The notes below the pieces were generated by a model. The model ran no database searches, was not told where the DNA came from, and saw nothing but the letters and a program-made list of their open reading frames with translations. From NCBI RefSeq assembly GCF_021278965.1, contig NZ_CP065589.1, positions 4,717,001-4,781,000 on the forward strand: a stretch of 64,000 nt of DNA. The letters run 5' to 3'. Below, in pieces: positions 55,666-64,000 of the stretch (position 1 is its first letter; each line of letters opens with the position of its first letter). Source of the DNA: Chryseobacterium capnotolerans (GTDB taxonomy: Bacteria; Bacteroidota; Bacteroidia; Flavobacteriales; Weeksellaceae). A program made the translations under genes and the position numbers.

Positions 55666-57068
55666 TTAATCAATCAACAATCTGATCCCGAATTTTACAT
55701 TAAAATGCAGGGGGTTTTCCTTATAAATCGTGTTAGGAGAGTTTTCATCCTTAAAATGATATCCAATTCCCGGTTCCGCATAAACCCCTAACCTATTGAC
55801 CAACTTCATCTGAAGTCCTACTGCCGTATTTACTGAAAACGACAGTGGTTTATGATCCAATTTTTCCTCTGAAATTTCTTTTACTTCATCATTTACTACA
55901 TAACTCGTTGTAATACTTCCTGATATGGGCTTTTCTACCAAAGCTCCTCCTGTAATATATCCTGTAAATCTTCCTTTCTGTATAACATTATAGTTAACCT
56001 GAACAGGAATTCCGACATAGTGAACCTTCTGCTCTCCTTTAATATAATTATCATCACTTCCTGAATGAAGCTCAGAAGCAAGTTTTGTATAATTTATTCC
56101 TGTTCCTACGCCCCATCTTTTGCCTAGATTATAGTATACCGACAGTCCAAATGTTACCGGTACTTTATGCCTGATCCTTGCTTCTACCGGCTTACTTTGA
56201 TTAGCTAATAATATTTGCGTCAGAGGATCATTTATATATTCGGAAGCGCTCCATACCTGTTCAAAATTCAACGGCTTGCCACTCACAGACGCGTAACCAT
56301 GGAATTGTTGTTCTGCAGAATTGGAAGAGGCATTCCCCGTAAGCATACTTAGCATCCATTTCTTTTCCGATTTAGACTTTATATGCTTCGTCTTAGTATT
56401 ATCCGCATATTTTTCCGGCAGCTCTTGTTCCACTTCATTTACTTTCTTCTCCCCTTCTTCATTCTTTACTTTATCATTCACCAAAGGCTTTTCTTTGGTT
56501 TTACTTTCATCTGGAATCAAGATCGGCTGCTCTAATTGATCTGCTTGCATAACATCCTGAACTTTTTCATCATTTCCGGATTCTTTTCCCCCTGTCTTTT
56601 CAGACTTTGCCTGTTTTATATTTTTAGCAAAATGACCTATTGTATTAAAATCATTCTGTTCTAAAGAAATATCTGCCTTTGAGTTTTTCCAAATCTTTCC
56701 ACTCTTTTCTTGTTCTATATTGTTCAAAGGCAGATTTGTATCTGTATTTTTGTTAAAATCTAACGGATTCTGTGAATGCTTATTCTGATTCTCTTCCGGC
56801 ACTATTTTCATCATCATAAAGATCAAAACAGCCGCCGCAGCAATACCACCAATACGGTACAACCAGGATTTGCTTCCCGCATTTATATCTTTTACCTTTT
56901 CTTCTCTATTTTCAGTATCAATTGAAGGAATAAAGCCCGTAATAGGTTTATTTTCCCTGCCTCCTGAGAATAATTCATCCCTGATGTCATCCCACAATCC
57001 TTCCCGGAACCTCATCTTCATGGTTCTCCATTCTGCTTCTGCAGGTTATCGAGCCATTCGTTATTCAT
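55666..57068 (-). CDS. Membrane-anchored outer-membrane beta-barrel (PorT-like) protein, partner of sigma factor
   Basis: N-terminal cytoplasmic segment with the Bacteroidota motif EGLWDDIRDELF, a single membrane helix (YRIGGIAAAAVLIFMMMKI), a long charged linker (about 85-225) and a C-terminal eight-stranded barrel-like domain (VTFGLSVYYNLGKRWGVGTGINYTKL ... VHYVGIPVQVNYN ... GVYAEPGIGYHF). As read, the frame opens only at 57021. An ATG at 57068, overlapping the sigma-factor stop, gives MNNEWLDNLQKQ and then, allowing two one-base indels near 57010-57035, MENHEDEVPEGLWDD. The gene pair resembles sigma/anti-sigma layouts. Confidence 0.65.
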
Positions 57069-57627
57069 ACTGTGCTTTTTTTGACATTTTAAATTCCTTT
57101 ATTTTCTGAACCAGCAGCCCTTTTGCACGATGAAACTGTGATGCTGAAGAATTTTCTCCAATACCCAGCAGTGATGCAATTTCCTTATGACTTTTCTTTT
57201 CGAAGACATATAAGTTAAAAACAGTTCTATACCCATCTGGAAGAGACTGAATTAATCTCATAATATCTTCTTTCGGGATCTCCTCAAAATCAGGTTCTTC
57301 TTCATTCGGAAGATCGGGCAGATCTTCTACTTCAACGGAAGACTTAAAGTCTCCCTTCTGCCTGATATACTTCAGAGACTCATTTACTGTAATACGGGTA
57401 ATCCATGCTCTAAGAGAGCCTTCTCCCCTGTATTCAAATGCTTCTATAGAACGAAACATCTTAACAAAACTATTCTGAAGTACATCATGCACATCTTCTT
57501 TTTCTGCAATATATCGTGAACACACATAGGTCAGATTCCCTGAATAAGCTCCAAAAAGCTCTTTCCAGGCGGCTTCCTCCTTCTCCAGAAGGCGGTTTAC
57601 CAAAATCTGTTCTTTACTTTCTCCCAT
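57061..57627 (-). CDS. ECF sigma factor (RpoE/SigW type)
   Basis: A 188-residue extracytoplasmic-function sigma factor: region 2 (LFGAYSGNLTYVCSRYIAEKEDVHDVLQNSFVKMFRSIEAFEYRGEGSLRAWITRITVNESL) and region 4 (IQSLPDGYRTVFNLYVFEKKSHKEIASLLGIGENSSASQFHRAKGLL). It directs RNA polymerase to envelope- or stress-related promoters. It overlaps the downstream barrel-protein gene by 8 bp. Confidence 0.92.
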   Translation of the reverse strand: MGESKEQILVNRLLEKEEAAWKELFGAYSGNLTYVCSRYIAEKEDVHDVLQNSFVKMFRSIEAFEYRGEGSLRAWITRITVNESLKYIRQKGDFKSSVEVEDLPDLPNEEEPDFEEIPKEDIMRLIQSLPDGYRTVFNLYVFEKKSHKEIASLLGIGENSSASQFHRAKGLLVQKIKEFKMSKKAQYE

Positions 57628-57721
57628 GTACTGCTCCAGTATACGATATATTGATTAAAATTTTAAAGCAAAAATAGATTGCATCGTATAAATACAATCT
57701 ATTTATAGTAATAACCATTAA

Positions 57722-58297
57722 TTAATATTTTACACAGAACGGAAAATTATAATTAATCGCTTCATAAGGGGCAAGTACTGTACCGTCTACGGTAATTTTC
57801 TCAGCAGTCAAAGCAAATCGCAATGAACCATCCATCCCTACATAAAACCCTTTCTGCTTAGCATTCAATGTCACTTCTGTCTTTTTAGTCTTCCCATCTA
57901 CAGGAATCAGCAGCTCCATAGGTTTGGGAGCTAGAGATAGCTCGATTACATTGTTCACTGTATTGATAGAAGCGGTATATTTAATTTCATACTTTACCTT
58001 TCCTAATGCTTTAATAGCCTCTTCTGCTTTTACCGGGTCTTTTACTACTGTTTTCACAATCTCTTCCACTGGAAATTCTGAAAACATAATCGTATCTTTT
58101 TTTGCTTTAAAATTCTTTATTTTTTCCGTTTTGCTTTCTCCCTGTATAGTAATGAGTCTTCCTTTATAATTTCCATTTATATCTTCCAGTTTTACCGGGA
58201 TAATTTCCGGACTGTCCACACTACACGAATACAAAGTAACCCCTGTTAATACAATTAGAATAGCTGTTAAAAATTGAGATACTGTAAATTTTTTCAT
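57722..58297 (-). CDS. DUF4840 family lipoprotein
   Basis: A 191-residue lipoprotein (lipobox LTGVTLYSC, Cys about residue 25) with a DUF4840-type beta-rich domain (EDINGNYKGRLITIQGES ... IKYTASINTVNNVIELSLAPKPMELLIPVDGKTKKTEV ... LAPYEAINYNFPFCVKY). Outer-membrane or periplasmic; function unknown. Possibly part of the sigma-factor regulon because of its position 94 bp upstream. Confidence 0.7.
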   Translation of the reverse strand: MKKFTVSQFLTAILIVLTGVTLYSCSVDSPEIIPVKLEDINGNYKGRLITIQGESKTEKIKNFKAKKDTIMFSEFPVEEIVKTVVKDPVKAEEAIKALGKVKYEIKYTASINTVNNVIELSLAPKPMELLIPVDGKTKKTEVTLNAKQKGFYVGMDGSLRFALTAEKITVDGTVLAPYEAINYNFPFCVKY

Positions 58298-58533
58298 TGC
58301 ATTATTTTTTCATTAAACATTAATTATTTTGAGTACTCATTGATATAAATCTCATTTTCCGAAAATCTTGCATGCATTATTCAAAAAAAAATAAAAAATT
58401 CTCATAACTCATTGATTTAATGAACTAAAATTTTAATCCAAATAATTTTTCTTCAATAAAAATGATTATTGTTCTGAAATTTATAAGGCCATCATATAGA
58501 TATTTAATCAAGCATTTACGTATATAACAAAAA

Positions 58534-58560
58534 AAGGAAGCTACATTATATAACTTCCTT
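58534..58560 (-). terminator. Terminator of the RND efflux operon
   Basis: Stem AAGGAAG/CTTCCTT with a 13-nt loop, 20 bp after the stop of the outer-membrane factor gene, followed on the - strand by TTTTTG. Confidence 0.75.
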
Positions 58561-58580
58561 TCTTCTCTTTTCATCTGCAT

Positions 58581-59996
58581 CTACTCTATACCTCCACCTA
58601 GTGCACGATATAGATCTACCTCAGCATTTAATCTTTCCAACGTTACGTTGATTGCTTCCAGATCATTCTGAAGCTTATTATTCTGGGCTGTAATCACCTC
58701 AAGATAAGTTGCCATTCCACTTTTATACAGTTTCAAAGCATCCCCAATTCCTTTATCAAGAATGGCGGTTCTCTGCTCTAAAAGCTGCAGCCTCTCAGAA
58801 GTCCCTTGAGTTTTAGCCATGGCATCAGAAACTTCACCAACCGCTGTCATCACCGACTGTTTAAAATTGATTGCTGCTTTTTCCTGCTCAATTAATGCCG
58901 TTTCATAAGCTGTTTTCAATTGTTTCTTCTGAAAAATAGGTGCCGCCAGGTTTGCTGCCACTGCTTTAGTAATAGAACCCGGAACATCAAACCATGAACT
59001 GAATTTATTTGAATTTACTCCAATCTGCGGACTCAGGCTGATACTTGGATACATCGCCGCTTTTGCCAATCCTGTTTTTGAATTCAGACTGATAACATTG
59101 AACTCCGCCATCTTAAGATCCGGTCTTCGGCTTAACAACTGTGCCGGAAGTCCTTCTGAAAGTTTATTTCCTGGAATCATCATTTTCAGGTCTCCAGATC
59201 TTTCAATCTTCGCCGGATATTCACCACAAAGGATACTCAAAGCATTTTCCTGAATGGATATATTCTGCTTGGCCAGAGGAATCAGGAGTTCAGCCGTTTT
59301 CTTCTGTGCTTCCGACTGCTGTACCGCCAATGAATTGATCTGCCCTGCCTTAAACTGAAGATCCATCATTTTAAGAGTATTATTGCTTAGCTCAATATTC
59401 TGTTCTGCAATTTTCATCTGCTCATCTAAACTTATCAAATTATAATAAGCCTGGGCTACCTGAACAATGATTCTGCTTTTTACAGCATTTAAATTTTCTT
59501 TCTGGGCAAAGTATTCTGCTGCTGCCGATTCTTTCTGCATCTTCGCTTTCCCCCAGATATCAACTTCCCATGAAAGTCTCAGATTGGCACTGAAGTCATC
59601 CATATGGGTGGTTCCTACAAACTGCTCATTCAATGATCCGTTAAGCGTATTTTTGGAAGCCCAGCTTCTGTTTGCTCCGGCACTAAGATCGAGTGTTGGA
59701 AGAAGGGATAACTTAGCTTGCTTGTACATCAAATCAAGCTGTTCTATATTTTTCAGTGCAACATTTACTTCATTATTCCTAGCCAGTGCTTTGTCTATTA
59801 AGCCGATCAGCTTAGGATCCTTAAAGAACGTCTTCCATGGAAGCACTACGGTATCTCCTGTTACCTGCACAGATTCTTTGTAAATTTCCGGCATCTGAAG
59901 ATCTGTTCTTGCATAAGGTTTCCCCACGGCGCAGGACACCAGTATTGATGCCATTGCGCCTGAAATAAGGAAATTCTTTATATTAAATATTCTCAT
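58581..59996 (-). CDS. Outer-membrane efflux lipoprotein, TolC/OprM family
   Basis: A 471-residue outer-membrane channel of RND pumps. Lipobox SILVSCAVGKPYAR, then two homologous OEP repeats of long helices (LIGLIDKALARNNEVNVALKNIEQLDLMYKQAKLSLLPTLDLSAG in the first, LLSRRPDLKMAEFNVISLNSKTGLAKAAMYPSISLSPQIG in the second). Third gene of the operon; its ATG overlaps the end of the pump gene by 14 bp. Confidence 0.92.
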   Translation of the reverse strand: MRIFNIKNFLISGAMASILVSCAVGKPYARTDLQMPEIYKESVQVTGDTVVLPWKTFFKDPKLIGLIDKALARNNEVNVALKNIEQLDLMYKQAKLSLLPTLDLSAGANRSWASKNTLNGSLNEQFVGTTHMDDFSANLRLSWEVDIWGKAKMQKESAAAEYFAQKENLNAVKSRIIVQVAQAYYNLISLDEQMKIAEQNIELSNNTLKMMDLQFKAGQINSLAVQQSEAQKKTAELLIPLAKQNISIQENALSILCGEYPAKIERSGDLKMMIPGNKLSEGLPAQLLSRRPDLKMAEFNVISLNSKTGLAKAAMYPSISLSPQIGVNSNKFSSWFDVPGSITKAVAANLAAPIFQKKQLKTAYETALIEQEKAAINFKQSVMTAVGEVSDAMAKTQGTSERLQLLEQRTAILDKGIGDALKLYKSGMATYLEVITAQNNKLQNDLEAINVTLERLNAEVDLYRALGGGIE

Positions 59997-62900
59997 TTGT
60001 CAATTGATTTTGGATTACAGGATACTTCTTTTTGGATGAAAATTTCTCATCCAGATATTGGAAGAACATATACAGAACAGGAATTACGAATACTCCTAAT
60101 ACAACTCCACTCAACATTCCTATGGCAGCACTTACACTGATGGATTTATTTCCTGAAGCCATTCCTCCTGTAGAAATCATCAGCGGAATCATCCCTACAA
60201 TAAAGGCTAATGAGGTCATAATGATCGGACGCAATCTCGCCTTTGCTCCTTCCAGTGCCGAATCCAGAATAGAAAGTCCTGATTTTCGCCTCTGGACCGC
60301 GAATTCTACAATAAGGATCGCGTTTTTCGCCAAAAGACCGATAAGCATAATCAATCCTACCTGTACATAGATATTGTTATCCAGCCCAATTGCTTTGATT
60401 CCTAAGAATGCTCCTACAATTCCCGTTGGAATGGAAAGCATGACCGCCAATGGAAGAATATAACTTTCATATTGTGCTGCAAGAAGCAGATACACGAACA
60501 GTAAACATAATCCAAGGATCACAACGGTTTGGCTTCCTGCTGATTTTTCTTCCAGGCTTAATCCTGTCCATTCATAACTATAGTCAGAAGGAAGCTTATT
60601 TAAGGTTGGCTCAATTTTATCCATTAAGGCTCCGTTACTGATTCCCGGTTTTGGTACCACATTAATGTTCAATGAATTATAAAGATTATATCGCTGAACA
60701 GATTCCGGACCATATACTTTTTTTAAAGTGATTAGGGTATTGGCGGGAACCATTTCTCCTTTATTATTTTTCACAAAAATATCATTGAACGCCTGCTCAT
60801 CCATTCTGAAAACACCGTCTGCTTTAATATTCACTCTGTAGAATTTTCCGAATCTCGAGAAATTCTGAGACTGATCTCCTGAGAAATAGGTCTGTATAGA
60901 GTTTAATAAATTGGAAATACTAACCCCTAACTGCTTGGCTTTATCTTCATTCACTTCAAGCTCCAGCTGTGGATAATCTGCTCTGAACATGGTATAGGCA
61001 TACGCCACTTCCGGAACCTGCATCAACTGCCCAATCACATCATCTGCTTTTGCTTTAAGAACCTGTGGATCTCTGGCCATACGGTCCTGAAGGACAATCT
61101 CAGCGTCATTTGTTACTCCATATCCTTCTACCGGAGGCATTCTGAAACTCATTACACTTCCTTCTTTGATCACAGACAGCTTTCCGTTAACCATATTCAT
61201 GATCTCGTCAATATCCTGAACCGCTCCTCTTTCTTTCTTAGGTTTTAGTTTCACAAATCCCATTGCATAGGCCGGTCCGGCACTGTTGCTTAACAGGTTA
61301 AATCCTGTAATGGATGTATTTTCCTGAACAGCATCTACTGTTTTTAAGATCGCATTGATCTTATTGGAAACTTCTGTGGTTTTAGTTAATCCGGTTCCTG
61401 GAGGCATACTTAATGAATAGATGAAGAATCCGTCATCTTCCATCGGAACAAAGCTCTTGGTTGTACTGGTCATCAGCCATGCTGAAAGCCCTACAATTCC
61501 GGCTACCAATCCCGCTGCAATCCATTTACGTCCAATTAAAAATCTTACTCCTTTCGCATACCGTTCCGTCATATTATTGAACCCTGCATTAAAGGCAACG
61601 GCAAATCTCTGTCCGAATCCTTTTTTCTTTCCGCCTTCTTCTGCATGGTGATTTTTCAAAAATACCGCACATAAAGCTGGTGTTAAAGTAAGAGCATTTA
61701 CTGCAGAAATGATAATCGCAATGGCTAATGTATAGGCAAACTGCTTATAGAATAATCCTGCAGAACCTGACATAAACCCAATCGGAATAAACACCGCAGA
61801 CATCACCAATGTAATGGAAATAACAGCTCCTGTAATTTCACCCATCGCTTTGTGCGTTGCATCTCTCCCTGAAAGATTTGTACCCTCCATATTACTGTGA
61901 ACTGCTTCCACTACTACAATGGCATCATCCACGACAATACCGATTGCCAATACAAGGGCAAATAGCGTCAGTACATTAATGGTAAATCCTAATACTAAAA
62001 GGAAGAAGAAAGTACCAATAATCGCTACCGGAACTGCAATGGCCGGAATAATGGTAGATCTGAAATCCTGTAAGAAGATAAACACTACAATAAATACAAG
62101 GATAAATGCTTCTATCAGAGTAGATTTCACCTGTCCTGTCGCTTCATCCAATCTTTCCTTGGTACTCATCACTTTAGTGTATTTGATCCCTGGAGGGAAA
62201 GATTTTGAAAGCTGATCAATCGCTTTATTGACTCCTATTTCAATTTCATTGGCATTGGATCCTGTAGTCTGCATAATGGCCACAGTAACCGCATTTTTAC
62301 CATTAGAAAGGTTATCGCCGCTGTTATTGATGGATCCAAATTCTATTCTGGCAACATCTTTAAGCCTGATCACATTGGCTCCGTCATTTTTAACGACTAT
62401 ATTTTCGTATTGTTCAGGCTTGTTCTTTTTCCCTTTATATCGGATTACATATTCTAATGCAGCATTAGATTCTTCTCCTAATTTACCGGGAGCAGATTCT
62501 AAACTGTGGTCAGCAATCGCGTTGGAAACATCAGAAGGTTCCAATCCATAAGAGGCCATTTTCTGAGGATTCAGCCAGATTCTCATGGAATAATCTTTAA
62601 TTCCGAAGATCTGTGCCTGTCCAACCCCTTTTACCCTTTTTACCTGTGGAATAAGGTTGATATTAGCATAGTTCTGAAGAAAGGTTTCATCATATTGCTT
62701 ATTATCTTCAGTATAGATATTGAAAATCAAAACCATACTGTTCTGCTGTTTTGAAGTGGTAAGACCCATTCTTATCACTTCCTGAGGCAATATTGGTGTG
62801 GCCTGCTGTACTCTGTTCTGTACATTCACCGCAGCCTGATCGGCATTTACTCCCTGTTTAAATATCACTGAGATGGTAAATGTCCCGTCATTACTTGCCG

Positions 62901-63141
62901 TGGATTTCATGTAACTCATGTCTTCCACCCCGTTGATTTGCTCTTCCAGCGGCGTTACTACGGAACGAATCACCGTTTCGCTATTTCCTCCCGGGTAGGA
63001 TCCGGAAACCGTAATAGTAGGCGGAGAAATATCCGGGAACCGGGTCACTGCCAGCTGGTTTAATCCTATGATCCCTAAAATGACAATGATAAGGGATATT
63101 ACCGTCGCCAGTACCGGACGGTCTATTATCTTTTTTAACAT
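59983..63141 (-). CDS. RND efflux pump permease, HAE1/AcrB family
   Basis: A 1052-residue inner-membrane RND transporter exporting drugs or other hydrophobic compounds with proton antiport. Twelve membrane helices and two large periplasmic loops; the proton-relay pair in VLAIGIVVDDAIVVVEAVHSNMEG (TM4 Asp-Asp) and the Lys-bearing TM10 region GLLAKNAILIVEFAVQ are present. The length is standard. Second gene of the operon, 29 bp after the adaptor. Confidence 0.94.
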   Translation of the reverse strand: MLKKIIDRPVLATVISLIIVILGIIGLNQLAVTRFPDISPPTITVSGSYPGGNSETVIRSVVTPLEEQINGVEDMSYMKSTASNDGTFTISVIFKQGVNADQAAVNVQNRVQQATPILPQEVIRMGLTTSKQQNSMVLIFNIYTEDNKQYDETFLQNYANINLIPQVKRVKGVGQAQIFGIKDYSMRIWLNPQKMASYGLEPSDVSNAIADHSLESAPGKLGEESNAALEYVIRYKGKKNKPEQYENIVVKNDGANVIRLKDVARIEFGSINNSGDNLSNGKNAVTVAIMQTTGSNANEIEIGVNKAIDQLSKSFPPGIKYTKVMSTKERLDEATGQVKSTLIEAFILVFIVVFIFLQDFRSTIIPAIAVPVAIIGTFFFLLVLGFTINVLTLFALVLAIGIVVDDAIVVVEAVHSNMEGTNLSGRDATHKAMGEITGAVISITLVMSAVFIPIGFMSGSAGLFYKQFAYTLAIAIIISAVNALTLTPALCAVFLKNHHAEEGGKKKGFGQRFAVAFNAGFNNMTERYAKGVRFLIGRKWIAAGLVAGIVGLSAWLMTSTTKSFVPMEDDGFFIYSLSMPPGTGLTKTTEVSNKINAILKTVDAVQENTSITGFNLLSNSAGPAYAMGFVKLKPKKERGAVQDIDEIMNMVNGKLSVIKEGSVMSFRMPPVEGYGVTNDAEIVLQDRMARDPQVLKAKADDVIGQLMQVPEVAYAYTMFRADYPQLELEVNEDKAKQLGVSISNLLNSIQTYFSGDQSQNFSRFGKFYRVNIKADGVFRMDEQAFNDIFVKNNKGEMVPANTLITLKKVYGPESVQRYNLYNSLNINVVPKPGISNGALMDKIEPTLNKLPSDYSYEWTGLSLEEKSAGSQTVVILGLCLLFVYLLLAAQYESYILPLAVMLSIPTGIVGAFLGIKAIGLDNNIYVQVGLIMLIGLLAKNAILIVEFAVQRRKSGLSILDSALEGAKARLRPIIMTSLAFIVGMIPLMISTGGMASGNKSISVSAAIGMLSGVVLGVFVIPVLYMFFQYLDEKFSSKKKYPVIQNQLTNENI

Positions 63142-63170
63142 TTTCGAATTTTCTAAGAATGATTATAAAA

Positions 63171-64000
63171 TTATTTCGAAGGAGCTACTTTAGCCACAAC
63201 CAGCGCTCCATCTGTAAGGGCATCTATCCTGTTGATAGCGATCTTGTCTCCTGCATTCACTCCATTCTTCACAAAGTAATCCTGAGAAGTACTTCCTGAT
63301 ACTTCAATCTGCGTCATTTTCACTTTATCTTTTCCTTCAAGTTTATAGACAAAGAATCTATCCTGAATATCTTTTACAGAAGTTTTCGGAAGCTTTACTA
63401 CACCATCTAATGCATTGTGGATCAACACCCTTCCTGTTCCTCCTGATCTTAATAATTTATCCGGATTCTGGAAAACTGCTTTCATCTGAATACTTCCGGT
63501 ATTTCTATCAAAGTTTCCACTGGCGTTTTCCAATCTACCTTTGAAGCCATACTTAGAGCCATCTGCTAAAATAAGTTCTACGTTTTCAGTATTTTCCCCT
63601 GAAGCTGCGGCCCTGCTATGGGCAATAAAGTCAGCTTCATTCATAGAGAAGTAAACATTTACACTGCTTATATTAGAAAGTGTTGTTAATGGTGAAGAAT
63701 CAGACGGACTGATGAGGTTTCCTACCCTGTTCGGGATTCTTCCTATATAGCCACTCACAGGAGCTTTAATGTAGGTAAAATTAGCATTGATCTTTGAAGA
63801 ACCTAAGGAAGATTGTGCCTGAGCCACCTGTGCTGATGCTGCTTTAAGACTTGCTTGTGCGGTTTTCAACTGCATATCAGAAACTACTTTTCCTTCTACA
63901 AGAGGTTTTAGTTTTTCAACTTCCAGTCTTGCGGTTTCCTGGGCTGCCAAGGCAGACTTTAATGCTGCTTCATTGGTATTCACCTGCTCATTATATACTG
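63171..64000 (-). CDS. RND periplasmic adaptor (AcrA/MexA family), 5' end beyond window
   Basis: C-terminal 276 or so residues of a membrane-fusion protein: coiled-coil hairpin (NEAALKSALAAQETARLEVEKLKPLVEGKVVSDMQLKTAQASLKAASAQVAQAQSSL), lipoyl half (FTYIKAPVSGYIGRIPNRVGNLISP), beta-barrel and membrane-proximal domains (MKAVFQNPDKLLRSGGTGRVLIH). The open frame continues through the window edge, so the start and lipoprotein or signal region are not seen. First gene of the adaptor-pump-channel operon. Confidence 0.92.
   Translation of the reverse strand, partial: VYNEQVNTNEAALKSALAAQETARLEVEKLKPLVEGKVVSDMQLKTAQASLKAASAQVAQAQSSLGSSKINANFTYIKAPVSGYIGRIPNRVGNLISPSDSSPLTTLSNISSVNVYFSMNEADFIAHSRAAASGENTENVELILADGSKYGFKGRLENASGNFDRNTGSIQMKAVFQNPDKLLRSGGTGRVLIHNALDGVVKLPKTSVKDIQDRFFVYKLEGKDKVKMTQIEVSGSTSQDYFVKNGVNAGDKIAINRIDALTDGALVVAKVAPSK

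Noticed and set aside
1..64000. tRNA, rRNA or riboswitch genes
   Set aside because: I looked in intergenic regions for cloverleaf or known aptamer patterns and could support none.

Overview
The window is AT-rich DNA of a Flavobacteriia-type Bacteroidota, most like Chryseobacterium or a close Weeksellaceae relative. The signs are type IX secretion (T9SS) C-terminal domains, an S46 dipeptidyl peptidase, DUF4836/DUF6122/DUF4919/DUF4840 proteins, Bacteroidota promoters (TAnnTTTG at -7) and few Shine-Dalgarno sites. The genus is an inference from gene content; no rRNA or tRNA gene was seen.

Layout. 0-10 kb: housekeeping and envelope genes (truncated haemoglobin, ChaA-type antiporter, DUF4836 pair, AlkD, NhaP antiporter, HflX). 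10-19.5 kb: LytTR regulator with a Glu at its phosphoacceptor position, three secreted proteins, META lipoprotein, DPP7-like peptidase, spondin lipoprotein. 19.6-22.7 kb: a one-module A-PCP-reductase NRPS. 23,963-37,997: a complete 14,035-bp Tn7-like transposon inside comM, with 5-bp target duplications (TCCCC) and TGT/ACA ends. It carries tnsA, tnsB, tnsC, tniQ, a probable remote tnsE, four tandem promoter-palindrome modules, an AbiE pair in convergent orientation, a serine resolvase and a four-gene cargo operon (Dam methylase, calcineurin-like phosphoesterase, P-loop ATPase, unknown Rossmann-like protein).

42.4-50.5 kb is the most novel region. An outer-membrane receptor-like barrel is followed by 16 tandem near-identical mini-genes of 119-bp period, each encoding a 20-residue peptide ending in Cys-Gly or Cys-Lys, then a 28-residue variant, a hairpin, a SagB-type flavin oxidoreductase, an ABC exporter and a secreted retropepsin-like protease. 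I read it as an undescribed ribosomal peptide (RiPP-like) system. 50.7-54.5 kb holds an NhaP antiporter, a deleted ribB, a siderophore-interacting flavoprotein, a universal stress protein and a truncated Crp/Fnr gene. Three of these units share one exact promoter motif (TCAAAGTTTT-N17-AAYTTTGC), suggesting a local Crp/Fnr-type regulon. 54.6-64 kb: T9SS cargo, ECF sigma factor with a partner barrel protein, DUF4840 lipoprotein and an RND efflux operon running off the right edge.

Caveat: at least nine genes carry a single-base indel, nearly all in homopolymer runs, each restored to a full-length protein by one base. This pattern suggests residual sequencing error rather than wholesale gene decay, so these genes are annotated as single units with the break noted.
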